Of a stretch of 23,439 bases of DNA, positions 1-7,840 are shown in pieces. The notes beneath the pieces are model-generated. The model was not told the origin of the DNA. It saw nothing but the letters and a program-made list of their open reading frames with translations, and did not search any database. Both the position numbers and the translations under genes were made by a program. How positions within the stretch are numbered: the first letter of the stretch is position 1; each line of letters opens with the position of its first letter. The stretch is from Soonwooa sp023440705. Its GTDB lineage: Bacteria; Bacteroidota; Bacteroidia; Flavobacteriales; Weeksellaceae. The DNA lies in NCBI GenBank assembly GCA_023440705.1, contig JAEXRP010000073.1, forward strand, positions 1-23,439, read 5' to 3'.

Positions 1-93
1 ACATCAGCATGACGCACCGAAAACCGTATCCCCAAGAGCACGAAATTGGTTTGCCGAGACAGAGGTTCGAAAAATAATAATTGTGTGTTAAGA

Positions 94-124
94 TTTGTTT
101 TGGGCATTGTGAGCTCTATATTTC
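94..124 (+). promoter_or_regulatory. Putative Bacteroidota promoter of the response regulator gene
   Basis: TTTG at 94-97, 19 bases, then TATATTTC at 117-124. This is one base off the flavobacterial -7 consensus TAnnTTTG with an acceptable spacing to a -33 TTG. It would start transcription near 130, about 50 bases upstream of the ATG at 179. Motif match only. Confidence 0.4.
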
Positions 125-178
125 AAAGTAGCAATAAAATCAAATTTTATTCTTTTACCTTTGTCTTTTATTTTATCA

Positions 179-1519
179 ATGGCAGCAGTACTTATCATCG
201 ACGACGAAGAAAAAATCAGAACCTTATTAGCCCGAATTTTGGGTCTTGAAGATTTTGATGTTATAACTGTTTCTAATCTGAAAGCAGCCACCAAGCGTTT
301 AGAACTAGAAGATATTGATGTTGTCGTTTGCGATGTCAAATTACCTGACGGCAGCGGCGTCGATTTTTCTAAATTGGTGAAAAGCCAATATCCAGCGACC
401 GAAGTTATTTTGTTGACCGCATTTGGAAACATTCCAGACGGTGTCCAAGCGATTAAAAATGGTGCATTCGACTATATTACTAAAGGCGATGACAATAACA
501 AGATTATTCCGCTGGTTTACAAAGCTGCCGAAAAAGTTAAGCTTAATCGTCGCGTTCTTCAACTTGAAAAACAGTTAGGAAATCAACAATCATTTGACAG
601 TATTGTTGGCGATTCGAAGTCGCTGAAGTTGGCAATAGATTCGGCAAAGAAAGTTGCAACAACGGATGCAACGGTTTTGTTGACTGGCGAAACAGGAACG
701 GGAAAAGAAATTTTTGCACAAGCAATTCATAATGCTAGTTTACGAAATAAACAGAATTTTATTGCGGTCAATTGTTCGGCGTTTAGCAAAGAACTTTTAG
801 AAAATGAATTGTTTGGACACAAAGCTGGTGCTTTTACTGGCGCGGTTAAAGATGCAAAAGGAATTTTTGAAGAAGCCAATAACGGAACAGTCTTCCTTGA
901 TGAGATTGGTGAAATGCCGCTCGATTTACAAGCCAAATTATTACGAGTTCTAGAATCTGGCGAGTTTTTGAAAGTGGGCGATACCAAACCAATAAAGGTG
1001 AATGTGCGGATTATTGCAGCGACCAATCGCAACTTGCAACAAGAAATTGATGCTGCTAATTTCCGAGAAGACTTGTTTTACAGGATTGCGGTTTTCCAAA
1101 TTTCGTTGCCGTCTTTAAGCGACCGAGTTGCCGATATTCCTGCATTAGCACAGTTTTTCTTATCAAAATTTTCCGTTAAATCATCCAAACATATTGCGTC
1201 GATTTCGTCAGAATATTTGGAGGCTTTGCAAAAACATAACTGGAAGGGTAATATACGCGAGCTTCGCAATATTATCGAACGAAGTGTCATTTTAACCGAT
1301 GGTTCCGAACTTTTGTTAGAAAGCCTTCCTTTGGATTTCATTGTTAATTCGGCTTCTGCTAAGGATAATGATTTGTCTGAGTTTTCGATGGCGAATATAG
1401 AAAAACAACACATCCAAAAGATTCTGAAATTTACCAAAGGTAACAAAGCCGAAGCAGCGCGCCTCATGGAAATCGGAATTGCAACTTTGTACCGAAAAAT
1501 AGAAGAGTATCAACTCTAA
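179..1519 (+). CDS. Sigma54-dependent NtrC-type response regulator, probable kdp regulator
   Basis: A 446-aa transcription activator. The N-terminal receiver domain (about 1-120) has the acidic pair D8-D9 and phospho-acceptor D52 in VVVCDVKLP. The central AAA+ sigma54-interaction domain (about 140-365) carries Walker A GETGTGKE at 170-177, the sigma54-contacting loop GAFTGA at 217-222 and a Walker B FLDEIGEMP. The C-terminus has a Fis-type helix-turn-helix (KAEAARLMEIGIATLYRKI). Length and domain order are normal for the NtrC family. An in-frame ATG at 161 would add six residues (MSFILS), but the ATG at 179 gives the usual receiver start MAAVLIIDDEE. A strong terminator follows, so it is a transcription unit separate from the kdp genes on the same strand. 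Inference: phosphorylated by the histidine kinase at 8990 and activating kdp from a sigma54 promoter, replacing the OmpR-type KdpE of proteobacteria. Confidence 0.93.
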   Translation: MAAVLIIDDEEKIRTLLARILGLEDFDVITVSNLKAATKRLELEDIDVVVCDVKLPDGSGVDFSKLVKSQYPATEVILLTAFGNIPDGVQAIKNGAFDYITKGDDNNKIIPLVYKAAEKVKLNRRVLQLEKQLGNQQSFDSIVGDSKSLKLAIDSAKKVATTDATVLLTGETGTGKEIFAQAIHNASLRNKQNFIAVNCSAFSKELLENELFGHKAGAFTGAVKDAKGIFEEANNGTVFLDEIGEMPLDLQAKLLRVLESGEFLKVGDTKPIKVNVRIIAATNRNLQQEIDAANFREDLFYRIAVFQISLPSLSDRVADIPALAQFFLSKFSVKSSKHIASISSEYLEALQKHNWKGNIRELRNIIERSVILTDGSELLLESLPLDFIVNSASAKDNDLSEFSMANIEKQHIQKILKFTKGNKAEAARLMEIGIATLYRKIEEYQL

Positions 1520-1542
1520 AAAATAGTATCGTTTTGAGAAGA

Positions 1543-1569
1543 AGCCTATCATTTTGATAGGCTTTTTTT
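1543..1569 (+). terminator. Rho-independent terminator after the response regulator
   Basis: Perfect 8-bp stem AGCCTATC / GATAGGCT with loop ATTTT and a run of seven T at 1563-1569, 24 bases after the stop codon. It separates the regulator from the kdp genes. Confidence 0.9.
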
Positions 1570-1649
1570 GTGTTTGGAATTAAGGTTATGCTTGGTAATA
1601 TTTTGATAATTAGCATTTTAAATACTTTATTTCTAAAATGGATTATGTT

Positions 1650-1666
1650 TTGGCATTAGTGTTTTC
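1650..1666 (+). promoter_or_regulatory. Weak candidate sigma54 promoter for the kdp operon
   Basis: TTGGCATTAGTGTTTTC has a good -24 half (TTGGCA). At the correct distance the -12 half reads TTTTC where TTGCW is expected, so the key GC is missing. It lies just upstream of the first small ORF of the kdp operon and downstream of a sigma54-activator gene, which is the main reason to list it. No clean TTG/TAnnTTTG promoter was found in 1570-1685. Confidence 0.22.
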
Positions 1667-1685
1667 GAACAAATAAAATAAACAT

Positions 1686-1823
1686 ATGAGAACAAAAGCT
1701 CAAAAAATTCATTTAGTAAGACGAACACAGTTTCATCATTACGGTATAAAACCCAAACATATTGTTTTGGGAATTGCAATCTTCGGATTTGTCGCATGTG
1801 CCATCGCTCAATTTTTATCATGA
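1686..1823 (+). CDS. Small predicted membrane protein (45 aa) at the head of the kdp operon
   Basis: ATG at 1686, stop TGA at 1821. The first 25 residues are basic (MRTKAQKIHLVRRTQFHHYG...), followed by one hydrophobic helix at about 27-44 (IVLGIAIFGFVACAIAQF). This positive-inside single-span layout resembles a small subunit or regulatory peptide. It ends 15 bases before the next small ORF and points the same way as the kdp genes. No family is recognised. At this length a chance ORF cannot be excluded. The well-formed transmembrane segment and tight spacing favour a real gene. Confidence 0.4.
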   Translation: MRTKAQKIHLVRRTQFHHYGIKPKHIVLGIAIFGFVACAIAQFLS

Positions 1824-1838
1824 TTAAATTTTCCACTG

Positions 1839-1922
1839 ATGCTTACAATTATTCTAGTCCTTGCAGGAATTATGTGTTTTGCAATTTTTTATAAAGCTAT
1901 TGACTTTTTCGAAAAAATGTAA
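1839..1922 (+). CDS. Tiny membrane protein (27 aa) upstream of kdpF
   Basis: The ORF starts MLTIILVLAGIMCFAIFYKA and ends with DFFEKM. It is a hydrophobic helix (about 2-17) followed by a short amphipathic, charged tail. It resembles KdpF in size and layout but has a different C-terminus. It lies 15 bases after the preceding small ORF and 29 bases before kdpF, so it is probably co-transcribed with kdpFABC. No function is assigned. An accessory single-helix subunit or regulator of the Kdp pump is possible. Confidence rests on composition and context only. Confidence 0.55.
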   Translation: MLTIILVLAGIMCFAIFYKAIDFFEKM

Positions 1923-1951
1923 TTACAGATCAAAATTCAAATTTTATAAAA

Positions 1952-2029
1952 ATGACATTACTATTTATTATCGCAATCATGGTGTTTATCTACATCATCT
2001 ATGTATTGCTAAGACCGGAAAAATTCTAA
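1952..2029 (+). CDS. kdpF: KdpF, small subunit of the K+-transporting ATPase
   Basis: A 25-aa peptide, beginning MTLLFIIAIMVFIYIIYVLL and ending RPEKF: one transmembrane helix followed by the short polar tail typical of KdpF, a 25-30 residue subunit that stabilises the KdpABC complex in the inner membrane. Known KdpF proteins end in a similar Y-x-L-x-(R/N)-x-E-x-F pattern. It lies three bases before the next small ORF and 141 bases before kdpA, with a 36-aa ORF between them, whereas in many bacteria kdpF abuts kdpA directly. The start is the only ATG in frame at that position. Confidence 0.8.
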   Translation: MTLLFIIAIMVFIYIIYVLLRPEKF

Positions 2030-2032
2030 AAA

Positions 2033-2143
2033 ATGAAACCCGAAATCAAAAAACAAATTCACAATTTTTTTATTGTATTAATGATGTGGGCTTTTGTTGT
2101 TGCCATAATATACTTGACTTTGATTCGGCTAAAGCAGATTTAA
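2033..2143 (+). CDS. Small membrane protein (36 aa) between kdpF and kdpA
   Basis: The ORF starts MKPEIKKQIHNFFIVLMMWA, continues with a hydrophobic stretch and ends LIRLKQI. A basic N-terminal amphipathic segment is followed by one transmembrane helix at about 13-32 and a basic tail. It starts three bases after the kdpF stop, suggesting translational coupling, and ends 27 bases before kdpA. No known family is recognised. Position and architecture suggest an accessory subunit or assembly factor of the Kdp pump (inference). Confidence 0.6.
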   Translation: MKPEIKKQIHNFFIVLMMWAFVVAIIYLTLIRLKQI

Positions 2144-2170
2144 TAATTCTATAAAATATTTTTTTCAGAA

Positions 2171-3859
2171 ATGAATACAGAAATACTAGGCGTTATAGCC
2201 ATGTTTACGCTAACAATGCTGCTGGCTTTTCCGCTAGGGAAGTACATTGCCAGAGTATATGGCGGAGAAAGTAAAAGTGGAAATCGGATTTTCGGTCCAC
2301 TAGAAAAACTAATTTTTAAAGTCGCAGGTGTCAATCCTAATGCAGAAATGACGTGGCAAAAACACCTTCAAGCCTTAATAACAATCAATTTGGTTTGGTT
2401 TCTATTAGGTATGGTTATTTTGATGACGCAAGGTAGCTTGCCTCTTAATCCTGATCATAATCCTAGCATGTCTGCAGATTTAGCGTTTAATACAATTATC
2501 TCTTTCATGGTTAACTGTAATCTTCAGCATTATTCTGGAGAAACGGGCATGTCGTATTTGGGACAAATGTGGTTGATGTTTTTACAATTCGTAAGTGCGG
2601 GTGTTGGTATGGCTGCTGCTGCAGTTGTTTTCCGCGCATTTAGAGACAAAACAACAACACAACTCGGTAATTTTTATAACTTCTTTGTGAAATCTTGTAC
2701 ACGTATTCTTTTACCAATGTCTATTGTTGTTGCAAGTATTTTGGCTTTCCAAGGTACACCAATGACTTTTGAAGGTAAAGACGCAATTGTTAATTTCCAA
2801 GGTGATAAAGTCGAAGTTTCTCGTGGTCCTGCTGCAGCTTTTATCGCTATTAAACATTTAGGAACCAATGGTGGTGGATTTTTCGGAGTTAATAGTATTC
2901 ATCCTTTAGAAAACCCAACTTATATAAGTAATATGACGGAGATGATTGCGCAGTTCATAATTCCTGTGGCAATGGTTTTCGCTTTTGGATTCTTTATTAA
3001 ACGTCGAAAATTGTCTTGGATGATCTATGGTGTAATGACTGTTGGTTTTCTTGCATTAGCGGTACCAAATATCATAATGGAGATGAATGGGAATCCAATG
3101 ATTTCGTCCATGGGGATTGATAATGCACTAGGTGCGATGGAAGGTAAAGAAGCCCGAATTGGTGCGGCGGCATCAGGCTTTTGGAGTATTGTAACGACCG
3201 TTATCTCGACAGGATCTATTAACGCAATGCAAGACAGTTCGATGCCTTTATCTGGGATGAATGAGCTACTGGCAATGATGATTAATGCCTTCTACGGTGG
3301 TGTTGGCGTTGGTATTCTTAACTTCTTTGTGTTTATTATTTTGGCTGTTTTCATCAGCGGATTAATGGTTGGTAGAACTCCTGAATTTTTGGGTAAAAAA
3401 ATTGAAGCGCGCGAAATGAAAATCGCTATGATGATAGCACTTTTACATCCTTTCTTAATTCTTGTGGGTACAGCCTTAACAGCGGCAATGCCAAGTGAAG
3501 GCGCAGCAACGCTTAATAATCCAGGTTTCCACGGATTTAGCGAAATGTTGTACGAATTTACTTCCGCATCAGCTAATAACGGAAGTGGTTTCGAAGGACT
3601 TGGTGATAACACGCCTTGGTGGAATATTTCCACAGGATTTGTATTAATCCTTAGCCGTTATCTTCCAATTATCGGTCCTGTTGCCATCGCTGGATTATTG
3701 GCTGAGAAACGCTTTATCCCAGAAAGTGCAGGTACTTTAAAAACCGACACAGCAACTTTTGGATTAATGGTTTTTGCCGTTATCATCATCATTGCAGCAC
3801 TTGCATTTTTCCCATCACTTGCCTTGGGACCAATCGCTGAATATTTTTCTATAAAATAA
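2171..3859 (+). CDS. kdpA: KdpA, K+-binding channel-like subunit of KdpFABC
   Basis: A 562-aa polytopic inner-membrane protein (Escherichia coli KdpA has 557), superfamily of K+ transporters. It forms the selectivity filter and K+ entry path of the KdpFABC pump. The conserved pore and filter signatures are present in order: QHYSGETGMSY, GTNGGGFFGVNSIHPLENPT, SMPLSGMNELLAMM and FTSASANNGSGFEGL. About ten hydrophobic segments span the protein. The ATG at 2171 gives the normal N-terminus (MNTEILGVIAMFTLTMLLAF). It is followed after 13 bases by kdpB. All signature motifs are intact, so it should be functional. Confidence 0.97.
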   Translation: MNTEILGVIAMFTLTMLLAFPLGKYIARVYGGESKSGNRIFGPLEKLIFKVAGVNPNAEMTWQKHLQALITINLVWFLLGMVILMTQGSLPLNPDHNPSMSADLAFNTIISFMVNCNLQHYSGETGMSYLGQMWLMFLQFVSAGVGMAAAAVVFRAFRDKTTTQLGNFYNFFVKSCTRILLPMSIVVASILAFQGTPMTFEGKDAIVNFQGDKVEVSRGPAAAFIAIKHLGTNGGGFFGVNSIHPLENPTYISNMTEMIAQFIIPVAMVFAFGFFIKRRKLSWMIYGVMTVGFLALAVPNIIMEMNGNPMISSMGIDNALGAMEGKEARIGAAASGFWSIVTTVISTGSINAMQDSSMPLSGMNELLAMMINAFYGGVGVGILNFFVFIILAVFISGLMVGRTPEFLGKKIEAREMKIAMMIALLHPFLILVGTALTAAMPSEGAATLNNPGFHGFSEMLYEFTSASANNGSGFEGLGDNTPWWNISTGFVLILSRYLPIIGPVAIAGLLAEKRFIPESAGTLKTDTATFGLMVFAVIIIIAALAFFPSLALGPIAEYFSIK

Positions 3860-3872
3860 ATTTTAACAGAAA

Positions 3873-5987
3873 ATGAAATCTCAAAATAAATCATTGTTTC
3901 AAAAAGATATGGTGCAAACAGCGCTCGCAGAATCTTTTGTGAAACTAAACCCTAAAACAATGTTCCGTAATCCAATTATGTTTTTGGTAGAAATAGGGAC
4001 AGTTATTATGCTTTGCGTTAGTATTTGGACCTTACTTGGCGAAAAATCACAAGGCAGTTTTGCATACAATTTTTCAGTTTTTTTAATCTTATTTGTGACT
4101 TTGCTTTTTGCAAATTTTGCTGAAGCTATTGCAGAAGCTAGAGGAAAAGCACAAGCGGATAGTCTTAGAAAAACAAGAGAAGAAACGCCCGCAAAAAAAC
4201 TGAATATCGGAAACAGCGAATTTTCTCGTGAAAAATCTGACCAATATCCTATCACGGTTATCAACTCATCAACTTTAAAGAAAGGCGATATTTTCCTTTG
4301 CGAAGCGGGCGATATTATTCCTACCGATGGCGAAATTATCGAAGGTTTGGCAACTATTGACGAAAGTGCCATTACGGGTGAAAGTGCGCCTGTCATTCGT
4401 GAAGCGGGCGGTGACAAAAGTAGCGTGACTGGCGGAACTAAAGTTTTGTCTGACCAAATTAAAGTAGTTGCAACAACCGAACAAGGCGAAAGTTTTTTGG
4501 ACAAAATGATTGCATTGGTAGAAGGTGCAGCACGTCAAAAAACACCTAACGAAATTGCTTTAACAATCTTATTGGCCGGCTTTACATTAGTATTTATCAT
4601 CGTTACAGTGACGCTAAAACCTTTTGCAGATTACGCACAAGCTCCAATTACGATTGCCGCATTTATCTCATTATTTGTTTGTCTTATTCCGACAACGATT
4701 GGTGGATTGCTTTCTGCGATTGGGATTGCGGGGATGGACAGAGCTTTGCGTGCCAATGTGATTACTAAAAGTGGTAAAGCTGTAGAAACGGCTGGTGATA
4801 TCGATGTTTTACTTTTGGATAAAACAGGAACTATCACGATCGGTAACCGTAAAGCGACTAACTTTTTTGCAGCACAAGGAGTAGAAAGTCAACATTTTCT
4901 AAATGTTATCGCTTTAAGTTCATTAACGGACGAAACGCCAGAAGGTAAGTCGATTGTGGAGTTGGCAGCACAACAGGACGAAGGACAATGGACAACAGAT
5001 AGTGAGAAAATCGCTTATAACAACCGCGGAACAATGTTGAATTATGCCTTGTCTAAAATTCAATTTGTAAAATTCACGGCAGAGACGAGAAGTTCTGGAT
5101 TGGATTTCGAAAATCAAAGAATTAGAAAAGGTGCTTTTGATGCTATTAAAAATTTAGTGGAAAAAGCTGGAAATACAGTTCCTAAAGAGATTGCTGAAGA
5201 AGTAACCCGAATCTCGACCAATGGTGGAACGCCTTTAGTTTTGGCAGAAAATGAGAAAGTATTAGGCGTTATTGAACTTCAAGATATTATCAAGCCAGGT
5301 ATCCAAGAGCGTTTCGAAAGACTTCGCAAAATGGGAATTAAAACCGTGATGGTTACAGGAGACAATCCTTTAACTGCGAAATATATTGCAGAGAAAGCTG
5401 GTGTAGACGATTTTATCGCAGAAGCAAAACCTGAGGATAAAATGAACTACATCAAAAAAGAACAATCCGAAGGAAGATTAGTAGCGATGATGGGCGACGG
5501 GACCAACGATGCACCAGCCTTGGCACAAGCTGATGTCGGCGTCGCGATGAACAGTGGAACGCAAGCAGCCAAAGAAGCTGGAAACATGGTGGATTTGGAT
5601 AATGATCCAACGAAGTTGATCGAGATTGTAGAAATCGGAAAACAGCTTTTGATGACGCGTGGTACGCTGACCACATTTAGTATTGCGAATGATGTTGCCA
5701 AATATTTTGCCATTATTCCAGCGCTTTTTATTGCGGCAATTCCAGCTTTGCAAGGACTTAATATCATGCGATTGCATTCGCCAGAGTCAGCTATTCTTTC
5801 TGCGATTATTTTCAATGCGATTATTATCCCGATTTTAATTCCGTTGGCGTTGAAAGGTGTTGCATACAAACCAATTGGAGCTTCGGCTTTATTAAGAAGA
5901 AATCTATTTATCTACGGACTTGGAGGTATTATCGTCCCATTTATTGGGATTAAAATCATCGATATTCTTGTGTCATTCTTCTTTTAA
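3873..5987 (+). CDS. kdpB: KdpB, P-type ATPase subunit of KdpFABC
   Basis: A 704-aa P-type (P1A) ATPase, slightly longer than the 682-aa E. coli protein. ATP hydrolysis energises K+ import through KdpA. Visible motifs are the actuator loop TGES (in AITGESAPV), the phosphorylation site DKTGT with catalytic D316, the nucleotide-domain segment KGAFDAI and the hinge motif GDGTNDAPAL. Hydrophobic segments lie near residues 35-85, 228-280 and 585-700. The serine of TGES is the residue reported in E. coli to be phosphorylated when the pump is shut off at high K+, and it is conserved here. Spacing to kdpA (13 bases) and kdpC (34 bases) fits one operon. Confidence 0.97.
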   Translation: MKSQNKSLFQKDMVQTALAESFVKLNPKTMFRNPIMFLVEIGTVIMLCVSIWTLLGEKSQGSFAYNFSVFLILFVTLLFANFAEAIAEARGKAQADSLRKTREETPAKKLNIGNSEFSREKSDQYPITVINSSTLKKGDIFLCEAGDIIPTDGEIIEGLATIDESAITGESAPVIREAGGDKSSVTGGTKVLSDQIKVVATTEQGESFLDKMIALVEGAARQKTPNEIALTILLAGFTLVFIIVTVTLKPFADYAQAPITIAAFISLFVCLIPTTIGGLLSAIGIAGMDRALRANVITKSGKAVETAGDIDVLLLDKTGTITIGNRKATNFFAAQGVESQHFLNVIALSSLTDETPEGKSIVELAAQQDEGQWTTDSEKIAYNNRGTMLNYALSKIQFVKFTAETRSSGLDFENQRIRKGAFDAIKNLVEKAGNTVPKEIAEEVTRISTNGGTPLVLAENEKVLGVIELQDIIKPGIQERFERLRKMGIKTVMVTGDNPLTAKYIAEKAGVDDFIAEAKPEDKMNYIKKEQSEGRLVAMMGDGTNDAPALAQADVGVAMNSGTQAAKEAGNMVDLDNDPTKLIEIVEIGKQLLMTRGTLTTFSIANDVAKYFAIIPALFIAAIPALQGLNIMRLHSPESAILSAIIFNAIIIPILIPLALKGVAYKPIGASALLRRNLFIYGLGGIIVPFIGIKIIDILVSFFF

Positions 5988-6021
5988 TCATTGACTTGTT
6001 TTTATTTAAAATTTAAAAAAA

Positions 6022-6582
6022 ATGAAAAATAATATATTACCAGCCTTGCGTATGAGTTTAGTTTTGATACTTGTTTTGGCTGTTGCTTATCCAGCTTTGA
6101 TGTGGGGAATTGCCCAGTTGAGTCCCAACCAAGGAAAAGGTGAAATTGTAACTTATCAAGGCAAAAAATACTACTCGAATGTGGGACAAAAATTTGATAA
6201 CGACAATTACTTTTGGTCGAGACCATCAGCTGTAGATTACAACGCAGCAGGTTCTGGCGCTAGTAACAAAGGCGCAACCAATCCAGAATATCTTAAAGAG
6301 GTAGAAGCGAGAATTGAGAATTTTCAGAAACACAATCCTGATATTGCAAAACAAGACATCCCAGTGGATATGATTACAGCGAGTGGATCAGGTCTAGATC
6401 CTCATATTTCTGTAAAAGCAGCAGAGGTACAAGCTAAAAGAATTGCAAGTCTTCGTCAACTTTCTGAAACTAAAGTTTTAGATCTAATAAAAACTGAAAC
6501 CGAAAAACCTGCATTAGGACTTTTTGGTCCAGAAAAAATTAATGTGTTGAAGCTCAATATTGCGCTAGATCAATTACACTAA
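6022..6582 (+). CDS. kdpC: KdpC, periplasm-facing subunit of KdpFABC
   Basis: A 186-aa protein (E. coli 190) with one N-terminal transmembrane helix (about 9-31, MSLVLILVLAVAYPALMWGI) and an extracytoplasmic domain. KdpC motifs are clear: FWSRPSAVDYNAAGSGASN, followed near residues 113-125 by TASGSGLDPHIS, and a C-terminal LNVLKLNIALDQL. It is an essential structural subunit of the K+ pump. It starts 34 bases after kdpB. Downstream, 113 bases with two hairpins separate it from the barrel gene. Confidence 0.95.
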   Translation: MKNNILPALRMSLVLILVLAVAYPALMWGIAQLSPNQGKGEIVTYQGKKYYSNVGQKFDNDNYFWSRPSAVDYNAAGSGASNKGATNPEYLKEVEARIENFQKHNPDIAKQDIPVDMITASGSGLDPHISVKAAEVQAKRIASLRQLSETKVLDLIKTETEKPALGLFGPEKINVLKLNIALDQLH

Positions 6583-6588
6583 AAAATG

Positions 6589-6615
6589 ATTGACGGATGA
6601 CTATTATTCGTCAAT
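6589..6615 (+). other. Hairpin 1 in the kdpC to barrel-gene gap
   Basis: ATTGACGGATGA (6589-6600), loop CTA, TTATTCGTCAAT (6604-6615): a 12-bp stem whose only two non-Watson-Crick pairs (6596/6608 and 6599/6605) are G-U in the + strand RNA. No T run follows, so it is not a standard terminator. It starts 7 bases after the kdpC stop codon and may protect the upstream mRNA end or tune downstream expression. Confidence 0.55.
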
Positions 6616-6650
6616 TTCTAAAGAATCCATATTTATTAATTTATATTTTG

Positions 6651-6682
6651 TTTTTCGGCAAGTTGTATGGCTTGCCGGAAAA
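6651..6682 (+). other. Hairpin 2 just upstream of the barrel-gene start
   Basis: CGGCAAG (6656-6662) pairs perfectly with CTTGCCG (6671-6677) around an 8-base loop. Flanking T (6651-6655) and A (6679-6682) can extend the stem past one bulged G. It ends 13 bases before the chosen ATG at 6696, where it could affect ribosome access. No T tract follows, so a terminator is unlikely. Confidence 0.55.
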
Positions 6683-6695
6683 TTTCTTCAAAACA

Positions 6696-7778
6696 ATGAA
6701 AAAACTTTTCTTCGGCATTATGACATTATTTACTACAATGTCTTATGCGCAAATTGATTCTTTGAAACAAGAATCTCCTTTAAAAATCAGTGGATATGCT
6801 GATGTCTATTATAGCTACGATTTCGGAAATCCAAGTCATCACAATCGTCCCAATTTTATGTACGCATTTCAGCGTCATAATGAGGTTAATCTAAATCTTG
6901 GTATGATAAAAGCGTCATATAACAAAGAGAATGTACGAGCTAACATCGCTTTGGGCACGGGTACTTACATGAATACGAATTATGCTGCGGAGTCAGGTGT
7001 ACTTAAAAATATTTACGAAGCTAACATTGGAGTTAAGTTGTCAAAATCCAAAGATATCTGGCTAGATGCAGGGATCTTACCTTCTCATATCGGTTGGGAA
7101 AGCGCTATTGGAACCGATTGTTGGACTTTAACAAGAAGTATTGCTGCCGAAAATTCGCCTTATTTTGAGACTGGTGCGCGCGTATCTTACACCTCGGATA
7201 ACGGCAAATTGTATCTTGCCGGATTGGTGCTTAATGGTTGGCAAAGGATTCAAAAAGTAGATGGCAATAACTCCATTTCCTTTGGACATCAATTAACTTA
7301 TAAATTCAATGATAAAATAAGCATTAATAGTAGCTCTTTCATTGGTAATGATAAAACAGATAGCCTTCGCCAGATGCGTTATTTTCATGACCTTTATGCC
7401 AATTTTCAGTTAAACGAAAAATGGGCATTATTAGCTGGATTCGACATTGGTGTAGAACAGAAAGAAAAAGCTAGTAGCCAATATAATTGCTGGTATTCGC
7501 CTGTGATGATGGCGCATTTTACACCCAATGAAAAAAGCAGACTAAGTGCAAGATTAGAATATTATAATGATAAAAAAGGCGTGATGATTCCGACGGAAAC
7601 TAAAAACGGATTTCAAACTTTTGGATATTCAATCAATTACGATTACAAAATCCTAGATAATGTAATGTGGCGTATCGAAGCCCGTGGCTTATCGTCGAAA
7701 GATAGAATTTTCGAAAAAGATAACCAGTTGGTTCCTAACAACTACTTTGTAACGACATCTCTGGCAGTCAGTTTTTAA
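6696..7778 (+). CDS. Outer-membrane beta-barrel (porin-like) protein of the kdp operon
   Basis: A 360-aa precursor. The ATG at 6696 is chosen over the in-frame ATG at 6597 because it gives a clean signal peptide (MKKLFFGIMTLFTTMSYA, cleavage before Q19). The longer form would bury it behind 33 unlikely residues and translate through both hairpins. The mature protein is rich in alternating polar and hydrophobic stretches (for example KLYLAGLVLNGW, SRLSARLEYYNDKKG, NVMWRIEARGLSS) and ends in Phe (TSLAVSF), as outer-membrane barrels do. It lies between kdpC and kdpD on the same strand. Inferred role: outer-membrane passage of ions or solutes under K+ limitation. The substrate is not shown by sequence. 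Confidence 0.8.
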   Translation: MKKLFFGIMTLFTTMSYAQIDSLKQESPLKISGYADVYYSYDFGNPSHHNRPNFMYAFQRHNEVNLNLGMIKASYNKENVRANIALGTGTYMNTNYAAESGVLKNIYEANIGVKLSKSKDIWLDAGILPSHIGWESAIGTDCWTLTRSIAAENSPYFETGARVSYTSDNGKLYLAGLVLNGWQRIQKVDGNNSISFGHQLTYKFNDKISINSSSFIGNDKTDSLRQMRYFHDLYANFQLNEKWALLAGFDIGVEQKEKASSQYNCWYSPVMMAHFTPNEKSRLSARLEYYNDKKGVMIPTETKNGFQTFGYSINYDYKILDNVMWRIEARGLSSKDRIFEKDNQLVPNNYFVTTSLAVSF

Positions 7779-7840
7779 TGAAATAATCGTTTTATTTAAT
7801 TTTAAGTAACTTATACTATTCGATTAGAATTAAACATAAC

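Noticed and set aside
161..178. Upstream in-frame ATG for the response regulator
   Set aside because: It adds MSFILS ahead of the conserved receiver start. The ATG at 179 matches the family better.
1861..2154. 97-aa + strand ORF covering the micro-ORF region
   Set aside because: It is cysteine- and histidine-rich with no recognisable features, and it overlaps KdpF and the other micro-ORFs in another frame.
2144..2170. Riboswitch ahead of kdpA
   Set aside because: Only 27 AT-rich bases separate the last micro-ORF from kdpA, too short for a c-di-AMP or other riboswitch. None was seen in 1570-1685 either.
3899..4504. 201-aa ORF on the - strand across kdpB
   Set aside because: It is antisense to the highly conserved KdpB and shows no domain. 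It is a codon-bias shadow.
6597..6695. N-terminal extension of the barrel protein
   Set aside because: It would place 33 residues before a normal signal peptide and run through both hairpins. The start at 6696 is preferred.
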